Virus record (IMG/VR): IMGVR_UViG_3300031841_000233
Location: 1-28,937 of that record
Reading direction: 5' to 3' (one strand)
DNA: 28,937 nucleotides
DNA from: a virus
Part shown: positions 22,151 through 28,937 of the stretch, in pieces
How positions within the stretch are numbered: position 1 is the stretch's first letter
How the letters are laid out: the number at the start of each line of letters is the position of its first letter
Position numbers and translations under genes: made by a program
Notes under the pieces: model-generated
What the model was told of the DNA's origin: nothing
The model's database searches: none
The model's input: the letters and a program-made list of their open reading frames with translations, nothing else

Positions 22151-22394
22151 CCTGGTGGTCATTGCTGAAGTCATTGAAGTGATGTCTGAGATCGGTGACC
22201 CCGATTGCAAACTTGTCAAACCATTCAGGATCCTGGGTCGTCATGAGGCCCCAGACATGACACCTGATGAACGGATCCAACCGTGGTTGGACTTTACGGA
22301 ACAGTCTGATATAATGGTGAGGTCATCGGATATTCTCACGTTCGTTGAACCAGCTCCTCAGTTGCTGGCCCATTACATGACTCTTATTGATTGA
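22119..22394 (+). CDS. Sm-like (LSm-fold) phage protein, copy 3
   Basis: This 91-aa protein begins MNVQCLLFQNDLVVIAEVIEV, then DPDCKLVKPFRIL, a variable loop, WLDFTEQSDIMVRSSDILTFVEP, the same beta-strand plan as copies 1 and 2. The ATG at 22119 was preferred over the TTG three bases earlier. It lies in the overlap of the preceding gene and its stop TGA overlaps the ATG of the DNA polymerase (TGATG). Adjacent copies 2 and 3 with differing sequences look like old paralogues that may form a mixed ring. Confidence 0.7.
   Translation: MNVQCLLFQNDLVVIAEVIEVMSEIGDPDCKLVKPFRILGRHEAPDMTPDERIQPWLDFTEQSDIMVRSSDILTFVEPAPQLLAHYMTLID
22287..22315 (+). promoter_or_regulatory. Weak promoter candidate upstream of gp43
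   Basis: TTGGAC (22287-22292) and a perfect TATAAT (22310-22315) with 17-base spacing lie inside the third Sm-like gene, 78 bases before the gp43 start. The -35 match is only partial, so this may be chance. Confidence 0.25.
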
Positions 22395-24892
22395 TGCGAT
22401 TTTATACAAACGTTCAAATGGTCGGGGACCAAATTCTCGTTCGGGGATATGAAAACGGTAGACGTTTCATGAACCGCGAGTCTTTCAACCCGACTCTTTT
22501 TGTGCCTGCAAAAGGTAAGAGTAAATTCAAAACTCTTGAGGGTGAGTATGTAAGTCCTGTTAATCCTGGTACGATTCGTGAGACCCGCGACTTCATCAAG
22601 AAGTACGATGGTGTTGATGGATTCAAGATCTATGGATTTGAACGTTTCATCTATCAATATATCGCTGATAATTATCAGCAAGACCATATTGAATTTGATA
22701 TGTCAAAGATCAATCTGGTCACGATTGACATTGAGACCAAGGCTGAGTATGGATTTCCTGATGTAGAGTCTGCTGCCGAGGAGATGCTCCTGATCACGAT
22801 TCAGGACTTCAATACCAAACAGATCATCACCTGGGGTGTGGGTCCGTTCGTCAACAAACAGAAGAACGTGGACTATCGTCAGTTCCCTGATGAGAAGGCC
22901 ATGTTGAATGGATTCATCCACTGGTGGATCGAGAACACCCCTGACGTGGTGACAGGGTGGAACTGTGAGTTCTTTGACCTTCCGTACCTGGCAGGACGCC
23001 TGGCGAGGGTCCTGGGAGACAAGATGATGAAACGTCTGTCCCCCTGGGGTCTGGTGACGCAACAAGAAGTCTTCGTGATGGGTCGTAAGAACTTCTGTGT
23101 AGATGTTGGTGGTGTAGCCATCCTGGACTACATGCGTCTTTATCGGTGGTCTCCTGGTACTCCTAACCAAGAGTCATTTCGTCTTGACTACATTGCACAA
23201 CAGGAACTCGGTCAACAGAAACTAGATCATAGTGAGTTCGATACGTTCAAAGATTTCTACACTCATGGGTGGCAGAAGTTTGTTGAATACAACATCGTTG
23301 ACGTGGAACTGGTTGACCGTTTTGAGGACAAGTTGAAACTGATCGAACTTGCTCTCACTATGGCTTATGATGCCAAGGTGAACTATCAGGATATTTTCTT
23401 TCAAGTTCGACTCTGGGACTGCATTATCTACAACTATCTGAGGAAGAAGAACATTGTCATTCCTCCAAAGGAGAGATCTGAAAAGGATGAAAAGTACGCA
23501 GGTGCTTATGTCAAGGAACCGATTCCTGGAAAGTATGATTGGGTTGTCAGTTTTGACCTTAACTCTCTGTACCCTCACCTAATCATGCAGTACAACATCT
23601 CACCTGAGACTCTTCAGGAAGAGAGACATCCTACTGCAACTGTTGATAAGATTCTGAATGAAGATCTTACTTTTGAGTTGTACAAAGACTATGCAGTCTG
23701 TGCCAATGGTGCAATGTATCGCAAAGATGAACAGGGATTTCTTCCTGAACTGATGCAGAAATACTATGACGAACGTGTCATCTTCAAGAAGAAGATGATT
23801 CAAGCCAAGAAAGACAATGAGAAGACGCCATCTATTGCTTTACAAAAGGAGATCGCTCGTTGCAATAACATTCAAATGGCGAAGAAGATTTCTCTTAACT
23901 CTGCTTATGGTGCTATTGGTAATCAATACTTCAGGTATTACAAACTAGCCAATGCAGAGGCCATCACTTTGAGTGGTCAGGTATCAATTCGTTGGATTGA
24001 GAATCGAATGAACGGATATCTAAATAAACTATTGCAAACTGAGGAAGTCGATTATGTTATCGCATCTGACACTGACTCAATCTATCTTAATCTTGGACCT
24101 CTTGTTACTAAATTTCTTAGTAATAAGTCTGATGATAAAACAGCGATTGTTGGCTTACTTGATAAGATCTGTCAGGACAAGTTGGAACCATTCATTGATA
24201 AGTCTTATCAGGAACTTGCGGATTATGTTCAGGCATATGATCAGAAGATGTTCATGAAACGGGAGAATATCGCTGATCGTGGTATCTGGACTGCGAAGAA
24301 ACGATACATTCTCAACGTGCATGATTCTGAAGGTGTTCGATATGCAGAACCTAAACTAAAGATTATGGGTATTGAAGCTGTGAAGTCTTCGACTCCTGCA
24401 CCTTGTCGTCAGGCTATTAAGGACGCACTCAAGGTAGTCATGAAGGGTACTGAAGATGAAGCTATTGACTTCATTGAAAACTTCCGCAAAGAGTTCAAGA
24501 GTCTTCCTCCCGAAGATATTTCATTCCCCCGTTCTGTCAGTGAGGTTACAAAGTACAAAAGTAATCAAGCGATCTATCAGAAAGGAACTCCTATTCATTG
24601 TCGTGGCGCTCTTCTGTTCAATCACCATATTAAACGTCTGAAATTGGATGGTAAATATTCACTGATTAAGAATGGAGAGAAGATCAAGTTTTGTTATCTT
24701 CGTAGTCCAAATCCAATTCATGAAAACGTGATGTCTTTCATTCAGGACTTCCCTAGAGAGTTGGGTATTGAGAAGTATGTCGATTATGATCTTCAGTTTG
24801 AAAAATCTTTCCTTGATCCCTTGAAAATCATCCTAGACGTGATAGGATGGGACGTGGAAAAAACCGTAAACCTAGAGTCATTCTTCCTATGA
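22394..24892 (+). CDS. gp43: DNA polymerase gp43 (family B)
   Basis: This 832-aa enzyme replicates the phage genome together with gp44/62 and gp45. It has a 3'-5' exonuclease domain, with Exo I D112-I-E114 and the NCEFFDLPYL block (Exo II), and a polymerase domain with motif A FDLNSLYPHL (D388), motif B KISLNSAYGAIGN and motif C SDTDS (D559, D561). A C-terminal ESFFL fits the clamp-binding tail of gp43. It is slightly shorter than T4 gp43 (898 aa). ATG 22394 was chosen over the TTG three bases earlier. The stretch around 22860-23170 is richer in G/C than the rest of the gene. The stop overlaps the next ATG. Confidence 0.98.
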   Translation: MRFYTNVQMVGDQILVRGYENGRRFMNRESFNPTLFVPAKGKSKFKTLEGEYVSPVNPGTIRETRDFIKKYDGVDGFKIYGFERFIYQYIADNYQQDHIEFDMSKINLVTIDIETKAEYGFPDVESAAEEMLLITIQDFNTKQIITWGVGPFVNKQKNVDYRQFPDEKAMLNGFIHWWIENTPDVVTGWNCEFFDLPYLAGRLARVLGDKMMKRLSPWGLVTQQEVFVMGRKNFCVDVGGVAILDYMRLYRWSPGTPNQESFRLDYIAQQELGQQKLDHSEFDTFKDFYTHGWQKFVEYNIVDVELVDRFEDKLKLIELALTMAYDAKVNYQDIFFQVRLWDCIIYNYLRKKNIVIPPKERSEKDEKYAGAYVKEPIPGKYDWVVSFDLNSLYPHLIMQYNISPETLQEERHPTATVDKILNEDLTFELYKDYAVCANGAMYRKDEQGFLPELMQKYYDERVIFKKKMIQAKKDNEKTPSIALQKEIARCNNIQMAKKISLNSAYGAIGNQYFRYYKLANAEAITLSGQVSIRWIENRMNGYLNKLLQTEEVDYVIASDTDSIYLNLGPLVTKFLSNKSDDKTAIVGLLDKICQDKLEPFIDKSYQELADYVQAYDQKMFMKRENIADRGIWTAKKRYILNVHDSEGVRYAEPKLKIMGIEAVKSSTPAPCRQAIKDALKVVMKGTEDEAIDFIENFRKEFKSLPPEDISFPRSVSEVTKYKSNQAIYQKGTPIHCRGALLFNHHIKRLKLDGKYSLIKNGEKIKFCYLRSPNPIHENVMSFIQDFPRELGIEKYVDYDLQFEKSFLDPLKIILDVIGWDVEKTVNLESFFL

Positions 24893-25086
24893 AAGACCAG
24901 TATGTAATCGACGACGGAGAATCCAAACAGGATAAATGGAATCGAGGCCTAGATCTCTTTGTTGAGTCTGTCCTCAAACCAGATCCCGCACTGCGTCAAT
25001 GTGCTCATAATCAGAGGTGTTATCACGAACTGATGGACGTTCGTCAAAATGTGTTAGAATATTTGAAAACCTTGAGGTGGAACTGA
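24889..25086 (+). CDS. Small conserved hypothetical between gp43 and uvsX
   Basis: This 65-aa helical protein starts at the ATG overlapping the gp43 stop (ATGA); a longer version from 24847 would overlap gp43 by 46 bases. It has a Cys pair in LRQCAHNQRCYHEL (about 41-54) and an amphipathic C-terminal helix. Its stop directly abuts the uvsX ATG. I do not recognise a family; the position and coupling suggest co-expression with polymerase and recombinase. Confidence 0.65.
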   Translation: MKDQYVIDDGESKQDKWNRGLDLFVESVLKPDPALRQCAHNQRCYHELMDVRQNVLEYLKTLRWN

Positions 25087-26088
25087 ATGGATTTTTTGAA
25101 AGACATTGTAAAGGAGATTGGTGGTGAATACACCCAACTCGCATCAGAAATCGATGAGTCTGAAACTTATGTGGACACGGGTTCGTACATCTTTAACGGA
25201 CTTGTTTCAGGTAGTCTATTTGGTGGTGTATCTGGGAATAAGATTACTGCCATTGCTGGCGAGTCTAGTACTGGAAAAACTTTTTTCTCCCTTGCTGTCG
25301 TCAAGAACTTTTTGGATTCTAATCCTGACGGTTACTGCCTCTATTTTGACACTGAAGCTGCTATTACCAAATCTCTCATTGAGTCTCGGGGTATTGACAC
25401 CAGTCGTCTGATTGTTGTAAACGTTGTTACAATTGAGGAGTTCAGGGGTAAAGCCCTGAAAGCTGTGGATATATACCTTAAGAAACCTGAGGATGAACGC
25501 AAACCTTGTATGTTTGTGTTAGACTCTCTCGGTATGCTGTCTACAGAGAAAGAGATCACTGACGCACTGAACGACAAACAAGTTCGTGACATGACCAAAT
25601 CCCAACTGGTCAAAGGTGCTTTCCGTATGATCACTCTGAAACTGGGACAGGCTAAAATCCCAATGATCGTAACCAATCACACCTATGATGTCATCGGTGC
25701 TTATGTCCCTACAAAAGAAATGGGAGGAGGCAGTGGCCTCAAGTATGCAGCAAGTACAATCATCTATCTCTCAAAGAAAAAAGAAAAGGATGGTACAGAA
25801 ATCGTCGGAAATCTTATCAAGGCTAAGACTGCTAAGTCGCGTCTAAGTAAGGAGAATAAGGATGTTACGGTGCGTCTTTATTACGATGAGCGTGGTCTCG
25901 ATCGATATTATGGTCTTCTTGAACTCGGTGAGATCGGTGGACTTTGGAAGAATGTTGCTGGTCGATATGAGATGAATGGTAAGAAGGTCTATGCAAAACA
26001 AATCTTGAAAGAACCTGAGGTCTATTTCACTCCTGAAGTTATGGAGCAACTTGATGAAATTGCGAAGAACGAATTCTCATACGGTTAG
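25087..26088 (+). CDS. uvsX: RecA-like recombinase UvsX
   Basis: UvsX is the phage strand-exchange protein that works with UvsY and UvsW in recombination-dependent replication and repair. The 333-aa product has Walker A GESSTGKT (58-65), a Walker B MFVLDSLGM (residues about 141-149) and a loop GGGSGLKYA typical of UvsX. T4 UvsX is 391 aa; the N- and C-terminal segments are shorter here, as in other cyanophages. The ATG follows GAGGTGG. The next gene begins 35 bases before its stop. Confidence 0.96.
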   Translation: MDFLKDIVKEIGGEYTQLASEIDESETYVDTGSYIFNGLVSGSLFGGVSGNKITAIAGESSTGKTFFSLAVVKNFLDSNPDGYCLYFDTEAAITKSLIESRGIDTSRLIVVNVVTIEEFRGKALKAVDIYLKKPEDERKPCMFVLDSLGMLSTEKEITDALNDKQVRDMTKSQLVKGAFRMITLKLGQAKIPMIVTNHTYDVIGAYVPTKEMGGGSGLKYAASTIIYLSKKKEKDGTEIVGNLIKAKTAKSRLSKENKDVTVRLYYDERGLDRYYGLLELGEIGGLWKNVAGRYEMNGKKVYAKQILKEPEVYFTPEVMEQLDEIAKNEFSYG

Positions 26089-26614
26089 AACTTATGATAA
26101 GATCCTGAACCTAGAACAGTGTCAGGGTCTTATTTCTGCTTTTGAGGGTATGTCTCAATATCATGAGACTGTAAAAAATGATGGTAGGCCTAACTTTACT
26201 CAACTGAATGTAAATAGTCATCATGTTCAGGCAATCAATTATTTGGTTGATAGAGTAAAGACATGTCTTGAAATATATCAATCTGATTTATTGGGACTTA
26301 CTAGACACATGCCTCCAATAAAATCGTTGGAGAGTTTTAGAGTCAAAAAATATGTTCCTGGTGGTGACGATAGATTTGATGAACATGTTGATGTCGGGGA
26401 CTATCCCAGTGCCAGACGTTATTTGGCTATGTTATTTTATCTCAACGATGTTGAGGAAGGAGGGGAGACAGTCTTCCCTTTCCATGATATGATGGTGAGG
26501 CCCAAGACGGGTTCCGTCTTGGTGTTTCCGCCGACGTGGGAGTATCCACATTCTGGCCGTCCACCCATTAGTGGACCGAAGTACATAATGAGCACGTATC
26601 TCCACTATGGATAG
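26054..26614 (+). CDS. 2OG-Fe(II) oxygenase (prolyl 4-hydroxylase-like)
   Basis: This 186-aa protein is a non-haem Fe(II) and 2-oxoglutarate-dependent dioxygenase. The iron ligands are H111-x-D113 and H166; the 2OG carboxylate contact is probably K176. The pattern EGGETVFPF and the 'P..GSVLVFPP.W' strand mark the prolyl 4-hydroxylase-like type found in cyanophages. The substrate is unknown: protein Pro residues or nucleic acid are the usual options. It starts inside uvsX (ATG 26054 or TTG 26051) and overlaps gp41 by eight bases, so it is embedded in the replication chain. Confidence 0.9.
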   Translation: MKLRRTNSHTVRTYDKILNLEQCQGLISAFEGMSQYHETVKNDGRPNFTQLNVNSHHVQAINYLVDRVKTCLEIYQSDLLGLTRHMPPIKSLESFRVKKYVPGGDDRFDEHVDVGDYPSARRYLAMLFYLNDVEEGGETVFPFHDMMVRPKTGSVLVFPPTWEYPHSGRPPISGPKYIMSTYLHYG

Positions 26615-27983
26615 AGTCGAAAATACAATTCTTCGGACTATGATTCATGACGAGGACTACCTTCGTAAGGTGGTCCCTTTTATTGAACCATCATATTTTG
26701 AAGATCGTAAAGATCGTGTGATCTTTGATGAGATTGCAAAGTTCATCGTCAAGTATGACAAACCTATCTCCCAAGAGATTCTCAAGATTGAGATTGGGAA
26801 TCGTGATGATGTCACGGATGAAGAACACAAACAACTCTTAGATCAGATTTCTGTCCTAGATAGAGAGCCTGTCAACAGTGACTGGATTCTGGACACTACT
26901 GAGAAGTGGTGTAAAGAACGTGCGATCTATCTTGCCCTGATGGAATCAATCAAGATTGCTGATGGACAAGATAGTAAAAAAGGAAGGGATGCTATCCCAA
27001 GTATTCTGAGTGATGCTCTTGCAGTATCATTTGACAATCACATTGGTCACGACTATCTTGAAGATTATGAGCAACGTTACGAGGTATATCACCGAAAAGA
27101 AGAAAAGATCTCTTTCGACCTTGAGTACTTCAACAAAATTACAAAAGGTGGTCTCCCTAACAAGACTCTCAATATCGCACTTGCTGGTACAGGCGTCGGC
27201 AAGTCTCTATTCATGTGCCACTTGGCTAGCTCCGTCCTCCTGCAAGGAAAGAACGTTCTGTATATCACTCTTGAAATGGCAGAAGAGAGAATTGCTGAGC
27301 GAATTGACGCCAACCTTCTTAACGTCAACATCCAGGAGATTGCGGACCTTCCGAAGGTGATGTTTGAGAACAAGGTGAGTAACCTGTCCAAGAAGACTCA
27401 GGGTCAACTCATCATCAAAGAGTATCCTACTGCTTCGGCTCATGCTGGACATTTTCGTGCCTTACTTAACGAACTTGCACTTAAAAAGTCTTTTCGACCT
27501 GATATTATATTCGTGGATTATCTTAATATTTGTACCTCTTCGCGTTACAAAGGGGCTGCCAATATTAATTCCTATACTCTTATTAAGTCTATTGCAGAGG
27601 AACTTAGAGGATTGGCTGTCGAAGCCGAGGTCCCTATCGTATCTGCCACCCAGACCACTCGTTCTGGTTACGGTAGCTCTGATGTTGACATTACTGACAC
27701 TAGCGAGTCCTTTGGTCTCCCTGCTACTGCTGATCTTATGTTTGCCCTTATTTCCACGGAAGAGTTGGAACAGTTGGGACAGATTATGGTGAAACAGTTG
27801 AAGAATCGATACAACGATCCCACAATCAACAAACGATTTATTGTGGGTATCGATCGAGCTAAGATGCGTCTGTACGATTGTGAACAGACCGCACAAGATG
27901 ATATCCTTGACTCTGGTCAAGAATCGGGTTATGATGAACCCGAATCCAAATTCAAAAGTAAATTCGCGGAGTTGAAGTTTTGA
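26607..27983 (+). CDS. gp41: Replicative helicase gp41 (DnaB-like)
   Basis: gp41 is the hexameric helicase of the phage primosome. The 458-aa product has the RecA-like core with Walker A GTGVGKS (194-200), a LYITLEM motif (DnaB motif 1a), Walker B IIFVDYLNI and a SATQTTRSG switch (H4-like) typical of DnaB. The length is close to T4's 475. The N-terminal domain begins VENTILRTMIHDEDYL. ATG 26607 overlaps the preceding stop. The stop is shared with a TTGA overlap for MazG. Confidence 0.95.
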   Translation: MDRVENTILRTMIHDEDYLRKVVPFIEPSYFEDRKDRVIFDEIAKFIVKYDKPISQEILKIEIGNRDDVTDEEHKQLLDQISVLDREPVNSDWILDTTEKWCKERAIYLALMESIKIADGQDSKKGRDAIPSILSDALAVSFDNHIGHDYLEDYEQRYEVYHRKEEKISFDLEYFNKITKGGLPNKTLNIALAGTGVGKSLFMCHLASSVLLQGKNVLYITLEMAEERIAERIDANLLNVNIQEIADLPKVMFENKVSNLSKKTQGQLIIKEYPTASAHAGHFRALLNELALKKSFRPDIIFVDYLNICTSSRYKGAANINSYTLIKSIAEELRGLAVEAEVPIVSATQTTRSGYGSSDVDITDTSESFGLPATADLMFALISTEELEQLGQIMVKQLKNRYNDPTINKRFIVGIDRAKMRLYDCEQTAQDDILDSGQESGYDEPESKFKSKFAELKF

Positions 27984-28387
27984 GTCACGTTGATCCTAAG
28001 AAGTATCAAGAATTCGTTGATGCCGTTACCTCTAATGAAAGTAAGAACTATTACGATTTCGCGCAAAGGATTGCGATTCTCCAAGACCAAGGTTTTCCTA
28101 CCGAGCGATTGCTTACTGCTGCTGTAGGTATGTCTGCTGAGTCTGGTGAGTTTACTGAAGTTATCAAAAAGATTATCTTCCAAGGTAAACCTGTCAACGA
28201 AGAAAACCTGTTTCATCTCAAACGCGAACTGGGTGATATCATGTGGTATGTCATGCAGGCCTGCATGGGTTTGGATATTTCACTGGATGAAGTTATTGAG
28301 ATGAATGTTGAAAAACTTGTCAAACGATATCCTGGTGGTGAGTTTGATGTACACTATTCTGAAAACCGTCAAGAGGGAGACCTGTGA
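27980..28387 (+). CDS. mazG: MazG-like nucleotide pyrophosphohydrolase
   Basis: This 135-aa protein belongs to the all-alpha NTP pyrophosphohydrolase family, with metal-binding E54..E57 and E83..D86 (ESGEFTE and RELGDIMWY), and the family end 'N..KL..RYPGGEF'. Cyanophage MazG has been proposed to act on (p)ppGpp or to hydrolyse dGTP/dCTP-type nucleotides for phage DNA synthesis. The start is TTG at 27980 (TTGA overlap with gp41; GGAG upstream at 27968-27971). The C-terminus ENRQEGDL is the common tail of the phage version. It is followed by a GTGA-coupled small gene. Confidence 0.92.
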   Translation: MSHVDPKKYQEFVDAVTSNESKNYYDFAQRIAILQDQGFPTERLLTAAVGMSAESGEFTEVIKKIIFQGKPVNEENLFHLKRELGDIMWYVMQACMGLDISLDEVIEMNVEKLVKRYPGGEFDVHYSENRQEGDL

Positions 28388-28557
28388 AAAAAGTAACTAT
28401 TGAAATGTCCACCTATCAAGCTGCTGCAGTTCGTCAATCTTTGTTTTGGGATACGCGAAACTATACCTATGGTGAAGCATGTCCAGAACGTGTCTTTGAA
28501 CTTCGAGAGGTGATCACGGATCTAGATGCTGCAATCGAATCTGCATTGGAGGAATGA
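28384..28557 (+). CDS. 57-aa hypothetical protein between mazG and thioredoxin-like gene
   Basis: A 57-codon frame runs from GTG 28384, overlapping the mazG stop (GTGA), to TGA 28557, which overlaps the start of the next gene. The product starts MKKVTIEMSTYQAAAVRQ, has a central FWDTRNYTYGEACPE turn and ends in an acidic helix. The exact fit between two real genes, coupling on both sides and normal codon use make it a likely gene. I do not recognise the family. Confidence 0.72.
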   Translation: MKKVTIEMSTYQAAAVRQSLFWDTRNYTYGEACPERVFELREVITDLDAAIESALEE

Positions 28558-28853
28558 TGTCGGTTAAATTCATTTTGTTTACTAAGGATAGTTGTGGTCC
28601 TTGTGGTCTAGTAAAACGATACTTTAATGCTCTCAATGATGAACGCACAAAACTTATTGAAGAAGTTCATCTAGAAGACTTCAGTGATGAACCTATCCCA
28701 GAAGAAAATATTGAAATTGCTAAAAAGTATGGTGTGACTGCCACTCCTGTTCTCATTGTTATTAATGAGGATGGAGAACTACTTGAGACTTTCTCAAGTG
28801 GTATGCCAATCACACAAAACATTCGTAAGTTGTGGACTAAGTACGGTGTATAG
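28557..28853 (+). CDS. Thioredoxin/glutaredoxin-like protein
   Basis: This 98-aa protein has the redox-active CGPC (C13-C16) near the N-terminus, after the strand VKFILFTKDS, and the cis-Pro motif TATP (P64) before VLIVINEDGE. That is the thioredoxin fold with the classic thioredoxin active site, in a size closer to glutaredoxin. It may supply electrons to a phage ribonucleotide reductase, as such genes do elsewhere, but none is in this window. GGAGG at 28548-28552 suits ATG 28557; ATG 28554 is only one base from it, though it gives the ATGA overlap. Confidence 0.88.
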   Translation: MSVKFILFTKDSCGPCGLVKRYFNALNDERTKLIEEVHLEDFSDEPIPEENIEIAKKYGVTATPVLIVINEDGELLETFSSGMPITQNIRKLWTKYGV

Positions 28854-28937
28854 TCTCTGGATTCATACGGTAGCTTTCTTCCAAGTTGTTGTGATGAATT
28901 GTGTTCAACCTACCAACTGGCAGTATTGTTATCGTGT

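Noticed and set aside
1-28937. tRNA genes, CRISPR arrays, insertion sequences and photosynthesis genes
   Set aside because: I looked for cloverleaf-like gaps, repeat-spacer patterns, transposase motifs and psbA/psbD-type sequences and found none; the gaps between genes are too short for most of them.
28854-28937. Sequence after the thioredoxin-like gene
   Set aside because: These 84 bases hold no terminator, promoter match or start of a frame that I can support.

Overview
The window is a contiguous, almost wholly plus-strand block of a T4-like cyanophage genome (marine cyanomyovirus type). The phage assignment rests on recognisable T4 core proteins in T4-like order: gp21, gp22, gp23, UvsY, UvsW, gp55, gp47, gp46, gp45, gp44, gp62, RegA, gp43, UvsX and gp41. 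A cyanobacterial host is inferred from genes typical of cyanophages in this block: a CobS-like AAA+ ATPase, Hsp20, a MazG-like pyrophosphohydrolase, a 2OG-Fe(II) oxygenase, Sm-like proteins and a DUF3110-like protein. The base composition, clearly richer in G+C than typical Prochlorococcus phages, fits a Synechococcus host better, but this is only an inference. No photosynthesis gene, tRNA or CRISPR array was seen.

Layout. 1-4061: head and tail morphogenesis, with the prohead protease (5' end cut off), scaffold, major capsid protein, a small free-standing HNH endonuclease and a tail-tube-fold protein at the gp3 position. 4065-6350: UvsY and UvsW recombination proteins and an Sm-like protein. 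6389-10854: the late sigma factor gp55 behind a sigma70-like promoter carrying a dyad, then the gp47/gp46 (SbcCD-like) nuclease interleaved with small unknown genes. 10904-16751: an accessory island with a CobT-like HExxH/VWA protein, a conserved phage protein, a papain-like-fold candidate, a divergent SF2 ATPase and a CobS-like AAA+ ATPase. The first and last genes of the island share a leader motif. 16748-21101: DUF3310 protein, sliding clamp, membrane protein, clamp loader large subunit, a DUF4338 (DruA-like) protein, a membrane protein, clamp loader small subunit and RegA. 21097-21809: Hsp20 between two terminators, preceded by a long palindrome. 21827-28853: two more Sm-like proteins, DNA polymerase, UvsX, 2OG oxygenase, gp41 helicase, MazG, a 57-aa protein and a thioredoxin-like protein.

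How it works together. Replication genes are tightly packed with ATGA, TTGA or GTGA stop/start overlaps, and several use TTG or GTG starts, which suggests translational coupling with RegA as a candidate translational regulator. The capsid genes, HNH gene and hsp20 have ATAAATA-type late promoter matches expected to be read by gp55. The least explained parts are the CobT/CobS-like island with its shared leader, the DruA-like gene inside the clamp-loader operon, the three Sm-like genes, the palindrome before hsp20, and a possible short promoter-to-terminator RNA after the capsid gene. No stretch longer than 300 bases lacks a gene; the last 84 bases (28854-28937) show nothing recognisable.
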